Notes: generated from the sequence alone by a model not told the origin. Shown: positions 38,614 through 50,106, numbered from the stretch's first letter. The stretch is 64,000 bases of DNA from Candidatus Epulonipiscium sp. (GCA_012841565.1 DUUM01000137.1:33952-97951), one strand, 5' to 3'. A program made the numbers and translations.

Positions 38614-39684
38614 CTATTTGCAGTCTGATTTATTAATTGCTTCCCATAATCCATTTAAATAAGTCGCACCTAATGCACGATCATATAAACCATACCCTGG
38701 CATTGCTACTTCTCCCCAAATGGCACGTCCATGATCTGGGCGCATTGGGCCATCATAACCTATATCATGGAATGCTTTCATAATTTCGTACATATCCATA
38801 GAACCATCTGATGATAAGTGTGCTGCCTCATCAAATTTACCCGGTGCATGGTGAATTAAGTTACGTACGTGGGCAAAGTGAACTCTGCCTTTTGCCATAC
38901 GAATAATATCACAAATATTATTATTTGGATTCGATCCATATGAACCTGTACACAATGTAAGACCATTAAACGGAGCATCAACTGTATCTAAAAGTCGTTT
39001 AATATCTTCTTTGTTTTTAACAATCCTTGGTAAATCAAATACTGGCCAACCTGGATCATCTGGATGAATGGCCATCATAATACCGTACTCCTCACATACT
39101 GGGCGAATCTTATTTAGAAAGTATACAAGGTTCTGAAACAGTAATTCTGAATCTACATCTTTATATTTTGCAAATAGTTCTTTGACTTGTGCCAATCTTT
39201 CTGGTTCCCAACCTGGCATTACGAATCCATTGCTATTTTGCTCGATTTGATCAAACATAGCTTCTGGATCTATCTTATCAATTAATTCTTGATCATAAGA
39301 TAATACTGTTGAACCATCTTCTCTTACCTTTGCTAAATCCGAACGTGTCCAGTCAAATACAGGCATAAAGTTATAGCAAACCATTTTTATTCCTGCTTTA
39401 CCCAAGTTTTCTAGAGTCTCAATATAGTTTGCAATATATTGTTCTCTTTCTGGTAATCCTATTTTAATAGCATCATGTATATTAACACTTTCAATACCTG
39501 ACACTTCAAGTCCGCTGGCTTCAACTTCTTCTTTCATCTTCATAATCTCTTCCATGGGCCAAACTTCGCCCACTTTACTATCATACAACGTAGTAATAAC
39601 ACCTACAACACCCGGAATTTGCCTAATTTGTTCTAGGGTAACTGAATCGTGCTTGCTTCCAAACCATCGTAATGTCATTTTCAT
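38614..39684 (-). CDS. uxuA: mannonate dehydratase
   Basis: A 356-residue enzyme dehydrating D-mannonate to KDG. It starts MKMTLRWFGSKHDSVTLEQI and has metal-ligand features in the AIHPDDPGWPVFDLPRI segment, the CTGSYGSNPNNN segment, FAHVRN and RPDHGRAIWGE. It is first in uxuA-uxuB-gntR. Its promoter was not clearly located, but an operator-like palindrome lies about 60 bases upstream. Confidence 0.95.
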   Translation of the reverse strand: MKMTLRWFGSKHDSVTLEQIRQIPGVVGVITTLYDSKVGEVWPMEEIMKMKEEVEASGLEVSGIESVNIHDAIKIGLPEREQYIANYIETLENLGKAGIKMVCYNFMPVFDWTRSDLAKVREDGSTVLSYDQELIDKIDPEAMFDQIEQNSNGFVMPGWEPERLAQVKELFAKYKDVDSELLFQNLVYFLNKIRPVCEEYGIMMAIHPDDPGWPVFDLPRIVKNKEDIKRLLDTVDAPFNGLTLCTGSYGSNPNNNICDIIRMAKGRVHFAHVRNLIHHAPGKFDEAAHLSSDGSMDMYEIMKAFHDIGYDGPMRPDHGRAIWGEVAMPGYGLYDRALGATYLNGLWEAINKSDCK

Positions 39685-39745
39685 AATAATTCCTCCTGTT
39701 TTATATATAATTTATTAATATTCAATCAGTATCTGTAACGTGTAA

Positions 39746-39757
39746 CTAGTATACTAG
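39746..39757 (-). promoter_or_regulatory. perfect palindrome upstream of uxuA, candidate GntR/UxuR operator
   Basis: CTAGTATACTAG is its own reverse complement and contains the GTATAC core (TnGTATACnA) of UxuR/ExuR-type operators. The linked regulator is the GntR protein two genes downstream. Confidence 0.55.
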
Positions 39758-39832
39758 AGTATTAGTCTACTTTTATAATATCAGATATCCAACAAAATAT
39801 CAATCTCTATTTACTAAAATAACAAAAAAAGA

Positions 39833-39863
39833 CACGCAAAAATCATGACCTGATTTCTGCGTG
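39833..39863 (-). terminator. terminator after uxaA
   Basis: CACGCA/TGCGTG extended by AAATCA/TGATTT across a small mismatch, followed on the minus strand by a T-rich tract (TCTTTTTTT). It separates the uxa and uxu transcripts. Confidence 0.82.
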
Positions 39864-39873
39864 CCCTTGGTTA

Positions 39874-41358
39874 TTATAATGTTATTCCTGTTTTAAATAT
39901 AGCTAATTCTCTAAAATCCATTTTTTCATTATTAACTAACTCTCCACTAGCAACTTGAATAATATAGTCAATATACTCTCTTGCAACTTCCACCATTTCA
40001 CTACCTTCAACCAATACACCAGCATTAAAGTCAATCCAGTTTGGTTTCCGCTCTGCTAAGTCTGTGTTAGTTGAAATCTTCATTGTAGGTACAAAACTAC
40101 CAAAAGGAGTCCCTCTACCTGTGGTAAATAACACCATCTGGCATCCTGCTGCTGCTAAAGCACTTGATGCTACAAGATCATTACCTGGTGCGCTTAACAA
40201 GTTAAGTCCTGGCACTGTTAAACGATCTCCATATTTTAACACATCCATGATTGTTGAAGTTCCAGACTTTTGTGTACATCCTAGAGATTTATCTTCTAAT
40301 GATGTAATCCCCCCCGCTTTATTGCCTGGAGATGGATTCTCATAGACTGGTTGGTTGTTATTAATAAAATATTCTTTAAAGTCATTAACTAATTCTACTG
40401 TTTTATTGAAAATATCCTCATTTAAAGAACGTTTCATAAGAAGGGTCTCTGCCCCAAACATTTCTGGCACTTCCGTAAGTACTGTCGTACCCCCTTGCGC
40501 TACTAAGTAATCGGAAAAAACACCTAGTAAAGGATTGGCCGTAATACCAGATAATCCATCAGATCCTCCACATTTTAGCCCAACTTTAAGTTTTGAAAGC
40601 GGTACTTCTTCCCTTCTATCATTTCTAGCTGTTTCGTAAATCTGTCCTAAGAGCTTTATCCCCTCTTCTATCTCATCTTCTACTTCTTGAGCAACCATAA
40701 ACTTGACCCTATCCGAATTTACATCTCCAAGAAGTTTTTTAAATTCATCAATTTGGTTATTCTCACACCCAAGGCCTATAACGAGTACCCCACCAGCGTT
40801 AGGATGACGACTCATATTAGATAATATCTTTTTTGTATTTTCATGGTCATCCCCTAATTGTGAACAGCCATAATTGTGACCCCATACGCCAATATAATCT
40901 ACTTCTTCTTTTTGAAGCGTCTTTTTAAAGTTATTTACAATGGTTTGGCCTGTACCATTAACGCAACCTACTGTTGGAATAACCCATATTTCATTTCTTA
41001 TTCCGACATCTCCATTTTCCCTTTTATAACCCATAAAAGTACGGTTTTCATTTTCAAAGGGATTATCTGTTAATTCTTGTTCGTATTTATAATCTACAAC
41101 ATCACTTAGATTTGTTTTGGTATTATGTGTATGAACATGCTCACCAACCCCGATGTTTGCTATGGCATGACCAATAGGCATACCATATTTAATGATCATA
41201 TCCCCTTGGGCGATTGAATCAGTTGCAACTTTATGACCTTTAGGAATAACCTGAGTTGTTTTTATACTTTTATCTTCTAACTGTAGTTCTTCTCCTACGG
41301 CTAACTCACTTAATGCCACAGCTACATTATCATCTTTTTGTATTTGTATCCACTTCAT
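39874..41358 (-). CDS. uxaA: altronate dehydratase
   Basis: A 494-residue enzyme dehydrating D-altronate to KDG. An N-terminal SAF domain (about residues 12-75, with GEHVHTHN histidines) is followed by the large catalytic domain with TVGCVNGT, HNYGCSQLGDDHENT, KCGGSDGLSGITANPLLG and the C-terminal TTGRGTPFGSF. It is last in uxaC-lacI-uxaB-uxaA. Confidence 0.95.
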   Translation of the reverse strand: MKWIQIQKDDNVAVALSELAVGEELQLEDKSIKTTQVIPKGHKVATDSIAQGDMIIKYGMPIGHAIANIGVGEHVHTHNTKTNLSDVVDYKYEQELTDNPFENENRTFMGYKRENGDVGIRNEIWVIPTVGCVNGTGQTIVNNFKKTLQKEEVDYIGVWGHNYGCSQLGDDHENTKKILSNMSRHPNAGGVLVIGLGCENNQIDEFKKLLGDVNSDRVKFMVAQEVEDEIEEGIKLLGQIYETARNDRREEVPLSKLKVGLKCGGSDGLSGITANPLLGVFSDYLVAQGGTTVLTEVPEMFGAETLLMKRSLNEDIFNKTVELVNDFKEYFINNNQPVYENPSPGNKAGGITSLEDKSLGCTQKSGTSTIMDVLKYGDRLTVPGLNLLSAPGNDLVASSALAAAGCQMVLFTTGRGTPFGSFVPTMKISTNTDLAERKPNWIDFNAGVLVEGSEMVEVAREYIDYIIQVASGELVNNEKMDFRELAIFKTGITL

Positions 41359-41373
41359 TGAGAACCTCCTTTT

Positions 41374-42819
41374 TTACATCATTTCCGCAATTGCATTTTC
41401 CATCCCTTTTTCTAAAATAAGGGCCAAATAATCTGTTACCTTTTCTTTTAGACCTTTAATTTCATTTAAATCCATTTTCCAATTCTTCTTATATGCTAGA
41501 ACCCGTTCAACCACTTCTTGAAGTTCAATTTTACCTTGATCATAATCAGCCCAAACATCTTTATAGAGGTCAAGTATATCTTTATCATCTTGTAACTCAA
41601 TGGCTGTAGTACCTCTATAGCCTTTATAGAATGCCATTAAAGCTGCTAGTGAAAATACTAATTTATCTGGTAATGTATTTTTTTGTTCATTATATTCAAG
41701 TAATGTAGGTAGTACTCTTGTCTCATATTTAGACATAGAATTTAATGAAATACTCATTAAATAATGTTTAACAAATGGATTGGTAAACCTGTCGATAACA
41801 TCATCGGCAAATTGTTTTACACTTTCTAGTGGAAGTGGTAGTACTGGTGCAATTTCATCAAAAATCGCTTCTTTAATCCAACGACCTATTACAGGGTGCT
41901 CTACACTTTCCCTTACTGTATCAATGCCATATAAATAAGCCACTGGCACTAGGGTTGTGTGCGCACCATTTAAAACTCTTACTTTTTGAGTCCTATAAGG
42001 TGTCAAATCATTTACAAACAATACATTTAAGCCTGCTTGATCTGCTGGGAATTCTTCTTTAACAGAATCTGGTCCTTCAATTACCCACAGATGAAATTGT
42101 TCTGCTTCTACTACTAAGTTATCTTCATAGCCTAGTTCTTGGTTAATTTCTTCCATGCGATCTCTTGGATACCCTGGCACAATACGATCCACAAGTGTAT
42201 TGCAAAATATGCTATGCTCACATACCCACGCTTTAAACTTATCATCTAACTTCCATAGCTTAATGTATTCTAATATACTCTCTTTTAACTTTTCACCATT
42301 TTTATCAATGAGTTCACATGGTAAAAATATAAACCCTTTACTAGTGTCTGCGTTAAAGTGAGTGTATCTTTTATATAACATAGCTGTTACCTTAGCAGGA
42401 AAACTACTTGGCGGGGTATCTTCTAGTTTATCTTCAGGATTAACTGCTATCCCTGCTTCCGTTGTATTAGAAATAACAAATCTAGATTCTGGGTTAATGG
42501 CAAGTGCTTGGTAGTCATTTAAGTTTTCATATGGATTAATGGCTCTTGAAATAGATTCAATAACAATATGTTCACTGACTGCTTGCTTATCCTTTATACC
42601 ACGAAGATATAATGTATATAATCCGTTTTGAGCATTAAGTTCTTTAACCATTCCATGCTTAATTGGCTGCACAACCACTGAGCTACCGTTAAATAATTCT
42701 TTCTTATTCATTGTATCTGTTATCCAGTTCACAAATGCCCTTAAAAAGTTACCTTCCCCAAATTGAATAATCTTTTCTGGGTATATGGTCTTTTCACATA
42801 CTTGCGCTATATTTTTCAT
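41374..42819 (-). CDS. uxaB: tagaturonate reductase (altronate oxidoreductase)
   Basis: A 481-residue enzyme of the long-chain polyol dehydrogenase family. It has KIIQFGEGNFLRAFVNWI near the N-terminus and RVLNGAHTTLVPVAYLYG, features of UxaB. It reduces tagaturonate to altronate in galacturonate catabolism. It sits between the LacI regulator and uxaA, with 14-15 base gaps. Confidence 0.95.
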   Translation of the reverse strand: MKNIAQVCEKTIYPEKIIQFGEGNFLRAFVNWITDTMNKKELFNGSSVVVQPIKHGMVKELNAQNGLYTLYLRGIKDKQAVSEHIVIESISRAINPYENLNDYQALAINPESRFVISNTTEAGIAVNPEDKLEDTPPSSFPAKVTAMLYKRYTHFNADTSKGFIFLPCELIDKNGEKLKESILEYIKLWKLDDKFKAWVCEHSIFCNTLVDRIVPGYPRDRMEEINQELGYEDNLVVEAEQFHLWVIEGPDSVKEEFPADQAGLNVLFVNDLTPYRTQKVRVLNGAHTTLVPVAYLYGIDTVRESVEHPVIGRWIKEAIFDEIAPVLPLPLESVKQFADDVIDRFTNPFVKHYLMSISLNSMSKYETRVLPTLLEYNEQKNTLPDKLVFSLAALMAFYKGYRGTTAIELQDDKDILDLYKDVWADYDQGKIELQEVVERVLAYKKNWKMDLNEIKGLKEKVTDYLALILEKGMENAIAEMM

Positions 42820-42833
42820 TATTAATTCTCTCC

Positions 42834-43832
<999 letters not shown>

Positions 43833-43835
43833 CTA

Positions 43836-45242
43836 CTATTGTGTTATTGCAAAATAAGCTTCCGCATTATTAAAGGAAATATCTTTTATTAGGGTACTGA
43901 GTAATTTTTCATCATTTGGAAACTCTCCATTTTCAACCCACTCACCAATTAAGTTACATAGTATCCTTCTAAAATATTCATGTCTTGTATAGGATAAAAA
44001 GCTTCTTGAATCCGTCAGCATTCCCACGAAGTTACCTAATAAACCAAGGTTTGCAAGATCTTTCATCTGTGATATCATGCCATCCTTTTGATCATTAAAC
44101 CACCAGCCAGAACCAAACTGAATTTTCCCTCTTGGGGTATCACTTGAGAAGTTCCCAAGCATAGTGCCAAGCACATAATTATGCACAGGGTTAAGTGTAT
44201 ATAAAATTGTTTTTGGTAATTCATCTGTTGCTTGTAGTGAATCTAAAAAGTTAGATAATGGCTTTGCAATTTGGATATCATCAATAGAATCAAAACCAAC
44301 ATCCGCCCCTAATTTATCAAACATCTTAGCACTGTTGTTTCTCAATGCTCCCATATGAAGTTGCATAACCCACCCGAGTTTTGCATATATCTTACCAATA
44401 AATTTTAAAGTATATGTTTTATACTGTTGTTCTTCTTTATCTGTAATTTCCTGGCCGGCTAACCCTTTCGTAAAGATAGCTTCCACTTCTTCTAAAGTTG
44501 CCTCTACATAAGGTATACTTGCTATTCCATGATCAGACATTCTACATCCCTTTTCATGGAAAAAATGAGCTCTTTCTTCTAAAGCGTTAAGTAACTGACT
44601 ATATTCTTTAATCTCTATACCCACTACATTACCAAGTGCTTTTACCCATGGTATAAAGGCTGGAAGACGTACCTCTACACCTTTATCAGGCCTAAATGTA
44701 GGTAATACTTTAGCACTAAGTTTGTTTTCATCTTTTATTTTTTGGTGGTATTCTAATGAGTCAATTGGATCATCTGTTGTTCCAATCATCTTTACATTAG
44801 ACTTTTCAATTAACTTTCTTGCAGAAAATTCTCCGCTTGTAATAACAGCATTACATTTTTCCCAAATACTTGGGGCTGTTTCTTCGTTTAGCACTTCATG
44901 CACATCAAAGTAACGTTGTAATTCTAAGTGAGTCCAATGATACAGTGGGTTTCCAATGCACTTTGATAATGTTTGTGCAAATGCCATAAACTTATCATAG
45001 TCATTACCATCACCAGTAACATTTTTTTCTGGGATACCATTTAATCTCATTGCTCGCCATTTATAATGATCTCCGCCAAGCCAAACTTCTGTAATATTTT
45101 TAAATTGTTTGTCTTCCCATATTTCTTGTGGGCTTAAGTGGCAATGATAGTCCATAATAGGCATATCCTTTGCATAGTCATGGTATAACTTGATTGCAGT
45201 CTCATTTTGTAGTAAAAAGTTCTCATCCATAAATTTTTTCAT
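43836..45242 (-). CDS. uxaC: glucuronate/galacturonate isomerase
   Basis: A 468-residue amidohydrolase-fold isomerase converting glucuronate to fructuronate and galacturonate to tagaturonate. The metal-binding HCH motif is in DYHCHLSPQEI, and the later segments MQLHMGALRNNSAKMFDKLG and GSGWWFNDQKDGM are typical. It is the first gene of the uxa operon and shares its entry reaction with the uxu branch. Confidence 0.96.
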   Translation of the reverse strand: MKKFMDENFLLQNETAIKLYHDYAKDMPIMDYHCHLSPQEIWEDKQFKNITEVWLGGDHYKWRAMRLNGIPEKNVTGDGNDYDKFMAFAQTLSKCIGNPLYHWTHLELQRYFDVHEVLNEETAPSIWEKCNAVITSGEFSARKLIEKSNVKMIGTTDDPIDSLEYHQKIKDENKLSAKVLPTFRPDKGVEVRLPAFIPWVKALGNVVGIEIKEYSQLLNALEERAHFFHEKGCRMSDHGIASIPYVEATLEEVEAIFTKGLAGQEITDKEEQQYKTYTLKFIGKIYAKLGWVMQLHMGALRNNSAKMFDKLGADVGFDSIDDIQIAKPLSNFLDSLQATDELPKTILYTLNPVHNYVLGTMLGNFSSDTPRGKIQFGSGWWFNDQKDGMISQMKDLANLGLLGNFVGMLTDSRSFLSYTRHEYFRRILCNLIGEWVENGEFPNDEKLLSTLIKDISFNNAEAYFAITQ

Positions 45243-45260
45243 AATATATCTCCTTTTCTA

Positions 45261-45274
45261 TGTTCACGTGTGCA
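45261..45274 (-). promoter_or_regulatory. LacI-family operator copy 1 (downstream of the uxaC start site)
   Basis: TGTTCACGTGTGCA, an imperfect palindrome with CACGTG core, of the form LacI-family proteins recognise. An identical copy lies 37 bases upstream. This copy falls after the predicted start site, where binding would block elongation. Confidence 0.72.
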
Positions 45275-45283
45275 TTTTCCTAT

Positions 45284-45312
45284 ATTATAACTCACAATGT
45301 TCACGTGTGCAA
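45284..45312 (-). promoter_or_regulatory. promoter of uxaC
   Basis: TTGCAC (45307-45312), 17 bases, then perfect TATAAT (45284-45289) on the minus strand. The upstream operator overlaps the -35 and spacer. Confidence 0.72.
45298..45311 (-). promoter_or_regulatory. LacI-family operator copy 2 (over the -35 of uxaC)
   Basis: Second identical TGTTCACGTGTGCA, covering the -35 and part of the spacer. The pair spaced by 37 bases suits cooperative binding or looping by a LacI-type tetramer or two dimers. Confidence 0.72.
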
Positions 45313-45341
45313 GGGTATGTTTTACCTTTTAGACATAAAAA

Positions 45342-45375
45342 AAGGTTGACTTAGAATTTAATCTAAGTCAACCTT
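45342..45375 (-). terminator. terminator after tuf
   Basis: A perfect 14-bp stem AAGGTTGACTTAGA/TCTAAGTCAACCTT with a 6-base loop. On the minus strand it runs into T7. It ends the str operon before the uronate region. Confidence 0.93.
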
Positions 45376-45386
45376 AATTGCTTTAA

Positions 45387-46580
45387 TTATTGGATAATTT
45401 CAGCTACTGTACCTGCGCCTACTGTTCTTCCACCCTCACGGATTGAAAAACGAAGACCTTTTTCCATAGCAATTGGGTTGATTAACTCAATTGTCATTTC
45501 AATGTTATCTCCAGGCATACACATTTCTACACCTTCAGGTAAGTTACAAACGCCTGTAACGTCTGTTGTTCTGAAGTAGAATTGTGGTCTATAGTTTGAA
45601 AAGAATGGCGTATGACGTCCACCCTCTTCTTTTTTAAGAACATAAACTTCAGCTCTGAAATTTTTGTGAGGTTTGATTGATCCTGGCTTAGCTAAAACTT
45701 GTCCACGCTCAATTTCATCTCTTTGGATTCCACGAAGAAGCGCACCGATGTTATCACCAGCTTGTGCTTGATCAAGAAGCTTACGGAACATTTCTACTCC
45801 TGTACAGACTACTTTACGAGTTTCTTCTTTGATACCGATAAGTTCAATCTCATCTTGTACCTTAAGAACACCACTCTCTACTCTACCTGTAGCAACTGTT
45901 CCACGACCTGTAATAGAGAATACGTCCTCTACTGGCATTAGGAATGGTTTATCTACGTCACGCACTGGATCTGGGATATATGCATCTACTGCTGCCATTA
46001 ACTCAAGAACTTTATCTCCCCATGCTGAGTGTGGGTCTTCAAGAGCTTTGAGCGCTGATCCTGTAACGATTGGTGTATCATCACCTGGAAAATCATATTC
46101 GTCTAGTAATTCACGAACTTCCATTTCTACAAGTTCTAATAACTCTTCGTCGTCTACCATATCACATTTGTTTAAGAAAACAACGATATATGGAACACCT
46201 ACTTGACGTGAAAGTAAGATATGCTCACGAGTTTGAGCCATAGGACCGTCTGTTGCAGCAACAACAAGGATTGTTCCATCCATTTGAGCTGCTCCAGTGA
46301 TCATGTTCTTAACGTAGTCCGCGTGACCTGGACAGTCCACGTGTGCGTAGTGACGAGCTTCTGTTTCGTACTCTACGTGAGATGTGGATATTGTAATTCC
46401 ACGTTCTCTTTCTTCTGGTGCCTTATCGATTTTATCATAATCCATAGACGCACCTGTACCATATCTTTCGTGAAGTGTTTTAGTGATAGCCGCTGTTAAA
46501 GTTGTTTTACCGTGGTCAACGTGTCCTATTGTCCCGATATTAACGTGTGGCTTATTTCTTTCATATTTTGCCTTAGCCAT
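45387..46580 (-). CDS. tuf: elongation factor Tu
   Basis: A 397-residue GTPase that delivers aminoacyl-tRNA to the ribosome. P-loop GHVDHGKT near residues 19-26, switch I and DCPGHADYV (G3), NKCDMVDD (G4) and GSALKAL (G5). Domain III ends [10 protein letters not shown]. The str-operon order rpsL-rpsG-fusA-tuf is kept, but it also has its own strong promoter in the fusA-tuf gap. I see only this copy in the window. Confidence 0.98.
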   Translation of the reverse strand: MAKAKYERNKPHVNIGTIGHVDHGKTTLTAAITKTLHERYGTGASMDYDKIDKAPEERERGITISTSHVEYETEARHYAHVDCPGHADYVKNMITGAAQMDGTILVVAATDGPMAQTREHILLSRQVGVPYIVVFLNKCDMVDDEELLELVEMEVRELLDEYDFPGDDTPIVTGSALKALEDPHSAWGDKVLELMAAVDAYIPDPVRDVDKPFLMPVEDVFSITGRGTVATGRVESGVLKVQDEIELIGIKEETRKVVCTGVEMFRKLLDQAQAGDNIGALLRGIQRDEIERGQVLAKPGSIKPHKNFRAEVYVLKKEEGGRHTPFFSNYRPQFYFRTTDVTGVCNLPEGVEMCMPGDNIEMTIELINPIAMEKGLRFSIREGGRTVGAGTVAEIIQ

Positions 46581-46632
46581 TTTGATTATCCTCCTTTAGA
46601 TATAACTGGGGTTATTCCCTCAGATTAATTAC

Positions 46633-46661
46633 ATTATATTGAATTTCAAATTACTTTTCAA
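46633..46661 (-). promoter_or_regulatory. internal promoter for tuf
   Basis: TTGAAA (46656-46661), exactly 17 bases, perfect TATAAT (46633-46638) on the minus strand, in the 104-base fusA-tuf gap. Confidence 0.75.
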
Positions 46662-46684
46662 GTCTATAGTCAATTCTTTTAAGA

Positions 46685-48784
46685 TTACTTTGTCATATCT
46701 GAAATAATCTTCTCTTGAATAGCCTTTGGACAAGATTCGTAATGGTCAAAGAACATTGAATATGTTCCACGGCCTTGTGATTTAGAACGTAAATCTGTTG
46801 CATATCCGAACATATCAGATAATGGTACAAATGAACGAATTTCTTGAGCGCCATTTCTAGCTTCCATTCCTTCAATACGTCCCCGGCGAGAGTTAATGTC
46901 ACCAATAACATCTCCCATATAATCTTCAGGTACTATAACGACTACTTTCATGATTGGTTCAAGTAATACGCCGCCACCTTTTCTCATTGCTTCTTTGAAT
47001 GCCATAGAACCAGCAATTTTATATGCCATTTCTGATGAGTCAACATCATGGTAAGAACCATCATAACATTCAGCTTTAATACCTAATACAGGATATCCTG
47101 CAAGTGGTCCACTTTGCATAGCTTCTTTGATACCATTATCAACCGCTGGAACATATTCCCTTGGAATAGAACCACCAACAGTAGCATTTGTAAATTCGTA
47201 TACGCTCTCAGAGTTAGCATCCATTGGAGAGAATCTAACTTTACAGTGTCCGTATTGTCCACGACCACCTGATTGACGAATAAACTTACCTTCAACGTCT
47301 ACTGCTTTGCCTAATGTTTCTTTGTAAGCTACTTGTGGTGCACCTACGTTTGCTTCAACCTTAAATTCACGAAGTAAACGATCCACAATGATCTCTAGGT
47401 GAAGCTCACCCATACCCGCAATAATCGTTTGACCTGTATCGACATTTGTATGTGTCTTAAATGTTGGATCTTCTTCTGCAAGTTTTGCAAGTGCCATCCC
47501 CATTTTATCTTGACCAACTTTTGTCTTTGGCTCAATCGCTACAGATATAACAGGTTCTGGGAACACCATGTTTTCTAAGATAACTGGTTTTTGCTCATCA
47601 CACAAAGTATCCCCTGTTGATGTAAACTTCAAACCTATAGCCGCTGCAATATCACCAGCATAAACTATTTTAATCTCTTCACGGGAGTTAGCATGCATCT
47701 GTAAGATACGTCCAACACGTTCCTTCTTCTGTTTTGATGAATTATATACATATGATCCTGCTGCTAATGTTCCTGAATAAACACGGAAGAATGCAAGCTT
47801 ACCCACAAATGGGTCCGTCATAATTTTAAATGCTAATGCTGAAAAAGGTTCTTCATCTGAAGAATGTCTTTCAACTTCAATTTCTTCTTCGTCTCCAATT
47901 CCATCTGCAAGGATTCCCTTAATAGGTGGAATATCTATTGGTGAAGGCATATATCTGAGTATAGCATTCAATAAACCTTGAATACCCTTGTTTTTATATG
48001 CTGAACCACATAGTGCTGGAATAATTTGTACTGCGATGACTGCTTTCCTAAGGGCTGCATGAAGTTGTTCTTCGGTTGGCTCTTCTCCCTCTAGATACAT
48101 CATCATAAGGTCTTCATCTGTTTCACAAATGGCTTCAACCATATTATTCCTATATTCCGCTGCTTTTTCTACCATATCAGCTGGAATATCTGTTACATCG
48201 ATTTCTGTTCCCATATCATCTTTGTAAATATATGCTTTTTGCCCTATTAAATCAATATAACCAACAAAAGTGTCTTCTGCTCCGATTGGTAATTGAATTG
48301 GTACTGCATTTGCTCCTAAGCGTTCGCGTATCATGGATACTACGTTGAGGAAATCTGCTCCAACAACGTCCATTTTATTAACGAATGCCATACGTGGTAC
48401 TTCATACTTGTCAGCTTGGCGCCATACTGTTTCAGATTGAGGTTCTACCCCACCCTTTGCACAGAATACACCTACTGCACTATCTAGTACACGTAATGAA
48501 CGTTCTACTTCTACTGTGAAATCCACGTGCCCTGGTGTGTCAATAATATTAATCCTATTGCCATCCCAGAAACATGTTGTTGCAGCTGAAGTGATTGTAA
48601 TACCACGTTCTTGTTCTTGTTCCATCCAGTCCATTGTGGCTCCACCATCATGGGTCTCACCAATCTTGTGTGTTTTACCTGTATAGAACAAAATTCTTTC
48701 AGTTAATGTTGTTTTCCCCGCATCAATATGAGCCATTATACCGATATTACGAGTGTTCTCAAGCGTATAAGCTCTTTCTGACAA
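46685..48784 (-). CDS. fusA: elongation factor G
   Basis: A 699-residue translocase GTPase with [10 protein letters not shown]-loop, DTPGHVDFT (G3), NKMDVVGAD (G4) and domains II to V including the [12 protein letters not shown] end of domain IV/V. Length and order are typical of EF-G rather than an EF-G2 paralogue. It follows rpsG by 27 bases. No acquired fusidic-acid protection gene is present. Confidence 0.98.
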   Translation of the reverse strand: MSERAYTLENTRNIGIMAHIDAGKTTLTERILFYTGKTHKIGETHDGGATMDWMEQEQERGITITSAATTCFWDGNRINIIDTPGHVDFTVEVERSLRVLDSAVGVFCAKGGVEPQSETVWRQADKYEVPRMAFVNKMDVVGADFLNVVSMIRERLGANAVPIQLPIGAEDTFVGYIDLIGQKAYIYKDDMGTEIDVTDIPADMVEKAAEYRNNMVEAICETDEDLMMMYLEGEEPTEEQLHAALRKAVIAVQIIPALCGSAYKNKGIQGLLNAILRYMPSPIDIPPIKGILADGIGDEEEIEVERHSSDEEPFSALAFKIMTDPFVGKLAFFRVYSGTLAAGSYVYNSSKQKKERVGRILQMHANSREEIKIVYAGDIAAAIGLKFTSTGDTLCDEQKPVILENMVFPEPVISVAIEPKTKVGQDKMGMALAKLAEEDPTFKTHTNVDTGQTIIAGMGELHLEIIVDRLLREFKVEANVGAPQVAYKETLGKAVDVEGKFIRQSGGRGQYGHCKVRFSPMDANSESVYEFTNATVGGSIPREYVPAVDNGIKEAMQSGPLAGYPVLGIKAECYDGSYHDVDSSEMAYKIAGSMAFKEAMRKGGGVLLEPIMKVVVIVPEDYMGDVIGDINSRRGRIEGMEARNGAQEIRSFVPLSDMFGYATDLRSKSQGRGTYSMFFDHYESCPKAIQEKIISDMTK

Positions 48785-48811
48785 AATAATTCCTCCTTCG
48801 GCTCTAAAAGA

Positions 48812-49282
48812 TTACCATCTGTAATGTGCAAATGCTTTGTTAGCTTCTGCCATTTTGTGTGTTTCGTCTTTTTTCTTAACTGCTCCACCGGAGTTATTAA
48901 GTGCATCAAGAATTTCTGCTGCAAGACGGTCTGTCATTGTTCTTTCTCCGCGTTTACGACTATACGTTGTTAACCAACGGAGTCCTAATGTTTGACGTCT
49001 TTCTGGACGAACTTCTATTGGTACTTGATAAGTTGCTCCACCTACACGGCGTGCTTTTACCTCTAGTACTGGCATCATATTTTCCAAAGCTTCTTGGAAA
49101 GCTTCTAATGCGTCTCTCTCAGATTTTTCTGCTACAATTTCAAATGCACCATAAATAATCTTTTCTGAAATACCTCTTTTACCATCAACCATAATGTGGT
49201 TGACTAACTTTGTAACTAATTTGCTTCCGTATACCGGATCCGGTAATACGTCTCTTTTTGCTATATGTCCTTTACGTGGCAC
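48812..49282 (-). CDS. rpsG: 30S ribosomal protein S7
   Basis: A 156-residue S7 starting [22 protein letters not shown] and containing [23 protein letters not shown]. It organises the 30S head and, in E. coli, represses its own operon. The 152-base gap upstream contains a hairpin, unusual for such tightly packed operons. Confidence 0.98.
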   Translation of the reverse strand: MPRKGHIAKRDVLPDPVYGSKLVTKLVNHIMVDGKRGISEKIIYGAFEIVAEKSERDALEAFQEALENMMPVLEVKARRVGGATYQVPIEVRPERRQTLGLRWLTTYSRKRGERTMTDRLAAEILDALNNSGGAVKKKDETHKMAEANKAFAHYRW

Positions 49283-49324
49283 GGTCTTCCCTCCTTAACT
49301 ACTGATATTAATGAAATATCATCG

Positions 49325-49357
49325 GTACTCGTCCTTCTCTTATTGAGAGGATCGTAC
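49325..49357 (-). other. hairpin in the rpsL-rpsG gap
   Basis: An outer GTAC/GTAC pairing encloses a TCCTCTC/GAGAAGGA stem (one bulged A) and a 5-base loop. The 152-base gap 49283-49434 contains no ORF or promoter of note. In E. coli the same gap carries the S7 repressor site. Confidence 0.45.
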
Positions 49358-49434
49358 GTGCTCCAGAATTTATATCTATACGTTCATGCATTAAGCAATG
49401 TTATATTTATATCCAACTGGGCACAATTCTCATG

Positions 49435-49848
49435 TTATTTCTTAGGTCTTTTTACTCCATACTTAGAACGAGATTGCATACGATTTGCAACGCCTGCAGT
49501 ATCTAATGTACCACGAACGATATGGTAACGTGTTCCTGGTAAGTCTTTAATCTTTCCACCACGAACTAAAACAACACTATGCTCTTGAAGATTATGTCCT
49601 TCACCTGGAATATAAGCTGTTACTTCAATTCCATTTGTAAGACGTACTCTCGCAACTTTACGAAGAGCTGAGTTAGGTTTTTTCGGGGTAGCTGTTTTTA
49701 CTCCTGTACAAACGCCTCTTTTTTGTGGAGAAGCTGAGTCTGTTGCACGTTTCTTAAGAGAGTTAAATCCCTTTTGTAACGCTGGAGATTGGTAATTCTT
49801 ACCTAGCGATTTTCTGCCTTTTCTAACTAATTGATTAAATGTTGGCAT
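49435..49848 (-). CDS. rpsL: 30S ribosomal protein S12
   Basis: A 137-residue decoding-centre protein. [11 protein letters not shown] and [17 protein letters not shown] are intact, with wild-type Lys at the two sites mutated in streptomycin resistance. It follows the L7Ae-like gene by 15 bases. Confidence 0.98.
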   Translation of the reverse strand: MPTFNQLVRKGRKSLGKNYQSPALQKGFNSLKKRATDSASPQKRGVCTGVKTATPKKPNSALRKVARVRLTNGIEVTAYIPGEGHNLQEHSVVLVRGGKIKDLPGTRYHIVRGTLDTAGVANRMQSRSKYGVKRPKK

Positions 49849-49863
49849 ACTGACACCTCCTTG

Positions 49864-50106
49864 CTAATGAATTGTGGCTGCTATTGCAGTCTTTACTTCG
49901 ATCTTACATTCCTTACCCAGTTGAACCATCGTTTCTACTGTTATTACAGGTAGTCCTTGGTCCTTTGCAATTTCAATAGCTTGACGAACAACTCGTTTGT
50001 CTGCGTCTTCGGCAACATAAACAACCGTAGCAATATTTTTTTGTAATGCTTTAATGGTTTGCTTCATGCCTACTACTTTTGAATTTGTTTCTAGCCTGTG
50101 CAACAT
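49864..50106 (-). CDS. L7Ae-family ribosomal protein (YbxF-like)
   Basis: An 80-residue L7Ae/L30e/S12e-fold protein, with VVYVAEDADKRVVRQAIEIAK and LPVITVETMVQLGKEC. Gram-positive YbxF proteins of this family bind kink-turn RNA and ride on the ribosome. It is encoded between rpoC and rpsL in many Firmicutes, as here. It is the first gene of the str operon, behind a strong promoter. Confidence 0.9.
   Translation of the reverse strand: MLHRLETNSKVVGMKQTIKALQKNIATVVYVAEDADKRVVRQAIEIAKDQGLPVITVETMVQLGKECKIEVKTAIAATIH

Noticed and set aside
45387..46580. Ser in EF-Tu (RFSIREGG) at the position of E. coli Ala375, linked to kirromycin resistance
   Set aside because: From memory Ser is usual here in Gram-positive EF-Tu, so it is not evidence of resistance.
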